The position numbers were made by a program, and so were the translations under genes. DNA of 64,000 nt, taken from Peltaster fructicola (taxonomy: Eukaryota > Ascomycota > Dothideomycetes). Below are positions 61,449-64,000 of this stretch, piece after piece. Where the stretch lies: the NCBI GenBank assembly GCA_001592805.2, contig CP051140.1, forward strand, positions 3,101,501 to 3,165,500, given 5' to 3'. Positions within the stretch are counted from its first letter, which is position 1, and every line of letters begins with the position of its first letter. Below the pieces are notes generated by a model that had not been told where the DNA came from, made no database searches, and saw only the letters and a list, made by a program, of their open reading frames with translations.

Positions 61449-63561
61449 ATGATCACGTCGAGGACGTTGTCGGCATTGAGGTCCTCCGGCACTGTGTCAT
61501 GGAGTTGCCAGCAGCTAGTACGGCTTGAAACCAGAGCTGCATATCGACAGCGTGGTTCCCAAACACCATGCACAAGCCTGAACATTGAGCGAGCATTCAA
61601 GCAGTGCTCTAGGTTGAGGAAACAAGAGCAGCATGAACAAGATGCAATCGCCGCTTTCAAGCAGACTCGTACGTCTGTTCATATGAACAAGACGAGGCTA
61701 ATCGACAATAGTACACTTCCCTCAGTCGACTTGCTCTATCAATGTTCTCGCTCAGGAGAGCAAATCACGCATAGGCGAGCAAGTTGTGTTGCATGGCTAT
61801 CTCGGCACCCGTCGAGATGCATCGAAGAGCTTGACCTTCGCCGAGCTGCACGATGCACAGCTCCAAGGAACGATCCAGCTAGTAGCATCATCACCCAAGC
61901 AGTCCTCTGCACCATCAACCGTGCTAGACACGATACGCAACCTGCCAGACCATGTCCCGATCGCTGTCACTGGTACAGTCAAGAGTAGACAGCCACCTAA
62001 GACGGCTCTTTCGCCATCGAAAATGATCATAGATGTCGAGGTGGCCATCGAGAGTATATTGCCACTCAACACCTTCAGCGATGCCATCATCATGCAACAC
62101 GACACTGTCTTCAGTCCTGACCAACGACATCTGCAAATGCGCAATACTTCAGAGCTACGAGAAGCCCTAGCATTCAGGAGTAAGGCTACTCAGCTGATCC
62201 GAAACGAGCTATGTAGCAAGCAGCAATTTCAAGAGATAGAAACGCCTCTGCTCTTCAAGTCAACACCTGAGGGCGCCAGAGAGTTTCTTGTGCCCACGAG
62301 AAGTCCCGGCCTAGCATATGCCCTGCCTCAGAGTCCTCAGCAGTACAAACAGATCCTAATGGCTAGTGCAGTGCCTCGATACATGCAAATTGCAAAGTGC
62401 TTTCGAGACGAGGATCTACGGGCGGACCGCCAGCCAGAATTTACACAGGTCGATCTTGAGATGGGGTTTGCAACAGCAGAGGATGTGATGGAAACTATCG
62501 AGAAGCTCATCGTTCGGCTTTGGAATGAATTGCTGGACGTGGAGAAGATTGCAGCACCATTCCCGCGAATGACATACAATGATGCCATGGCCTCATATGG
62601 CTCAGATAAACCTGATTTGCGATTTGACTCCAAGATCACAAGGGTCGAGAATTTGCTGCCAGTCGATCTGCTTGGTAAGATAGGTCCTCTGAAGAACCCT
62701 GCTGTAGACATCTTCAAAATGGAGCTCAGTGGCGATCCGAAAGATACCAGGAAGTTCATCTCTACCTTCATGGACAGCCCAGAATCGAAACCATTCTGGC
62801 AGAACAAGGATGGCCAACCCGGCCTCTTCGTGGCTGATTCTAGACAGCCCTTGTTCGGCCTGCAGGCTTTCGGCTTTGAGGCTGGTGAGAAGATACAGGA
62901 GCTCCTAGAGCTCGAAGACGGCGATCTTATCGCCCTACAGGCTCGTGAAGATGCACCTTTTCATGGCGGTTCAACCATGCTTGGCAACCTCCGACTGGCT
63001 CTACACAAAGCAGCAATCGCTGAGCAGTTGATCGACAAGCCGGAAGGCTTTGCTTTCACCTGGATCAACGACTTCCCGCTCTTCTCGCCGAGTAACGATG
63101 TCGACCCTGGCCAGGGAGGCACTGCCGGGTTGTCATCCACACATCATCCTTTCACCTCGCCAAAGACTCCCGAAGACGTCGATCTCCTGGTGCGTGAGCC
63201 ACTGAAGGTCACGGCAGATCACTACGATCTCGTCGTGAACGGAGTCGAGCTTGGTGGTGGCAGTCGACGAATACACAATGCAGCAATGCAAGAGTTCGTC
63301 ATGCGAAACATCCTCAAAATGACCGACGAACGAATCAAGGACTTTTCACACTTGCTGGATGTCCTGAGCGCAGGTTGTCCACCTCATGCTGGCATAGCGC
63401 TTGGTCTGGATCGATTGATCGCAGTCATGCTCGGTCGAGAGAGTGTCAGAGATGTCATTGCCTTCCCGAAGAGCGGCAAGGGTGAGGATATGCTTGTGAA
63501 GAGCCCTTCCCCAATGACTGCCTCGCAGATGAGCACATATCACCTGCGGAGAGTGAAGTAA
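61449..63561 (+). CDS. MSD1: Mitochondrial aspartyl-tRNA synthetase
   Basis: Exon 1 is 61449-61668 and exon 2 is 61712-63561. The 43-nt intron (GTACGT...GGCTAATCGACAATAG) joins AAFKQT|LHFPQSTCS; without it the N-terminal part is out of frame. The product is 689 residues. The first 50 residues are rich in Arg, Ser and Leu and lack acids at the beginning (MITSRTLSALRSSGTVSW), as in a mitochondrial presequence. An OB-fold anticodon domain begins at VVLHGYLGTRRDASKSL. The class II catalytic core has FKSTPEGAREFLVPTR, RYMQIAKCFRDEDLRADRQP (motif 2), EFTQVDLEM, a GAD-like insertion, and HAGIALGLDRLIAVMLGRES (motif 3). It charges mitochondrial tRNA-Asp. The bacterial-type architecture is normal for this organellar enzyme. 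Confidence 0.93.
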
Positions 63562-63596
63562 TGTAATACCTCCAGACCACATCAAGATCTCGCCGA

Positions 63597-64000
63597 TCAC
63601 AACGAGTCTTCAATGGCCTTCACCTCTTCCATCGCTGCACGAATGCTGCTCTTCACCTCATCACTTGGAGCTTCATATGGATGCCGTGGCTTCAATCTCT
63701 TCTCAGTATCTTCAATGCCAGCACTCTTTGCGCTTGACAGAGCAGCAGCGTACTTCGTGCTTGCAATGCCAGACTTTGTCAGCTGCTCCGCCAATGCAAC
63801 TTTCTGTTGTAATCCTAAAGCCTCAGCATGCTTGCCACTGATATACAGATCGTAGACCTTGGTGATAGTCTTGGGAAAGACATTGGCGAATGCTGCGATA
63901 CACCCAATAGAGCCAACAGCCATGCCACCGAGCAGAAAGTCAGACTGCCCACCAAACACAGCGAACTCATCCTTCGAGAAAGTGGCTGCGAGACGAGTGA
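63597..64000 (-). CDS. Dihydrodipicolinate-synthase-family aldolase (C-terminal part, cut by window edge)
   Basis: The minus-strand frame is open to the right edge and ends at 63597. It shows TRLAATFSKDEFAVFGGQSD, then LLGGMAVGSIGCIAAFANVF, VFPKTITKVYDLYISGKHAE and a helical C-terminus with LKPRHPYEAPSDEVKSSI. These match the second half of the class I lyase/aldolase family that includes dihydrodipicolinate synthase and 4-hydroxy-2-oxoglutarate aldolase. The GGxxxGSIGCIAAFANVFP block is the usual active-site rim. The Schiff-base lysine lies outside the window. Fungal members generally cleave 2-keto acids rather than making diaminopimelate, because fungi use the aminoadipate lysine route. The stop is 35 bp from the convergent MSD1 stop. 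Confidence 0.85.
   Translation of the reverse strand, partial: TRLAATFSKDEFAVFGGQSDFLLGGMAVGSIGCIAAFANVFPKTITKVYDLYISGKHAEALGLQQKVALAEQLTKSGIASTKYAAALSSAKSAGIEDTEKRLKPRHPYEAPSDEVKSSIRAAMEEVKAIEDSL

Overview
This is a nuclear genome segment of a filamentous ascomycete (Pezizomycotina, most likely Dothideomycetes; the class is an inference from protein flavour). Supporting points are: genes on both strands at about one per 2 kb; short GT-AG introns, mostly 43-55 nt, with CTGAC or CTAAT branch sites; a homoisocitrate dehydrogenase of the fungal alpha-aminoadipate lysine pathway; and typically fungal genes (PRM1, HbrB, UVE1, KMT6, TAM41, DUF1769 and DUF4050 proteins). Thirty protein-coding genes or gene remnants and one intron-containing tRNA-Val are supported. 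Both edges cut a gene: the PRM1 N-terminus at the left and the C-terminus of a dihydrodipicolinate-synthase-family aldolase at the right.

Layout. 1-11 kb: PRM1 (partial), two unrecognised proteins, UV-damage endonuclease UVE1 and a large multi-pass membrane protein. 11-27 kb: HOPS subunit VPS39, a mitochondrial HMG-CoA lyase with an internally duplicated loop, a small CUE-like protein, a Utp5-type ribosome-biogenesis factor, the BET bromodomain protein BDF1, a DUF4050 protein and the TORC2-associated HbrB protein. 27-35 kb: a P450 whose frame is broken near its N-terminus, then TAM41, a two-BIR survivin/Bir1 protein and the elongation factor EAF. 34.9-39.7 kb: a gene-poor stretch with a degenerate 14-bp tandem repeat and a perfect hairpin, ending at a tRNA-Val(UAC) gene. 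40-64 kb: a small unknown gene, the EZH2-type methyltransferase KMT6, NBS1, FKBP2, a USP-like protease, a frameshifted APH-fold phosphotransferase, the SRS2 helicase, a GFA-domain protein, an FMN-dependent alpha-hydroxyacid oxidase, NudC, a DUF1769 protein, LYS12, mitochondrial aspartyl-tRNA synthetase and the aldolase.

Most genes are housekeeping and there is no operon-like organisation. Convergent neighbours are often only 8-80 bp apart. Several genes act in genome maintenance or chromatin (UVE1, NBS1, SRS2, KMT6, BDF1, EAF, BIR1), but nothing shows that they form a functional cluster. Accessory character is confined to the broken P450, the frameshifted phosphotransferase and the gene-poor stretch. 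I did not find a clear previously undescribed system. The most interesting leads are stacked alternative starts in UVE1 that would add a mitochondrial presequence, the tandem-duplicated insertion in HMG-CoA lyase, and changes in conserved SET residues of KMT6. No mobile element, CRISPR array or virus-like element was recognised.
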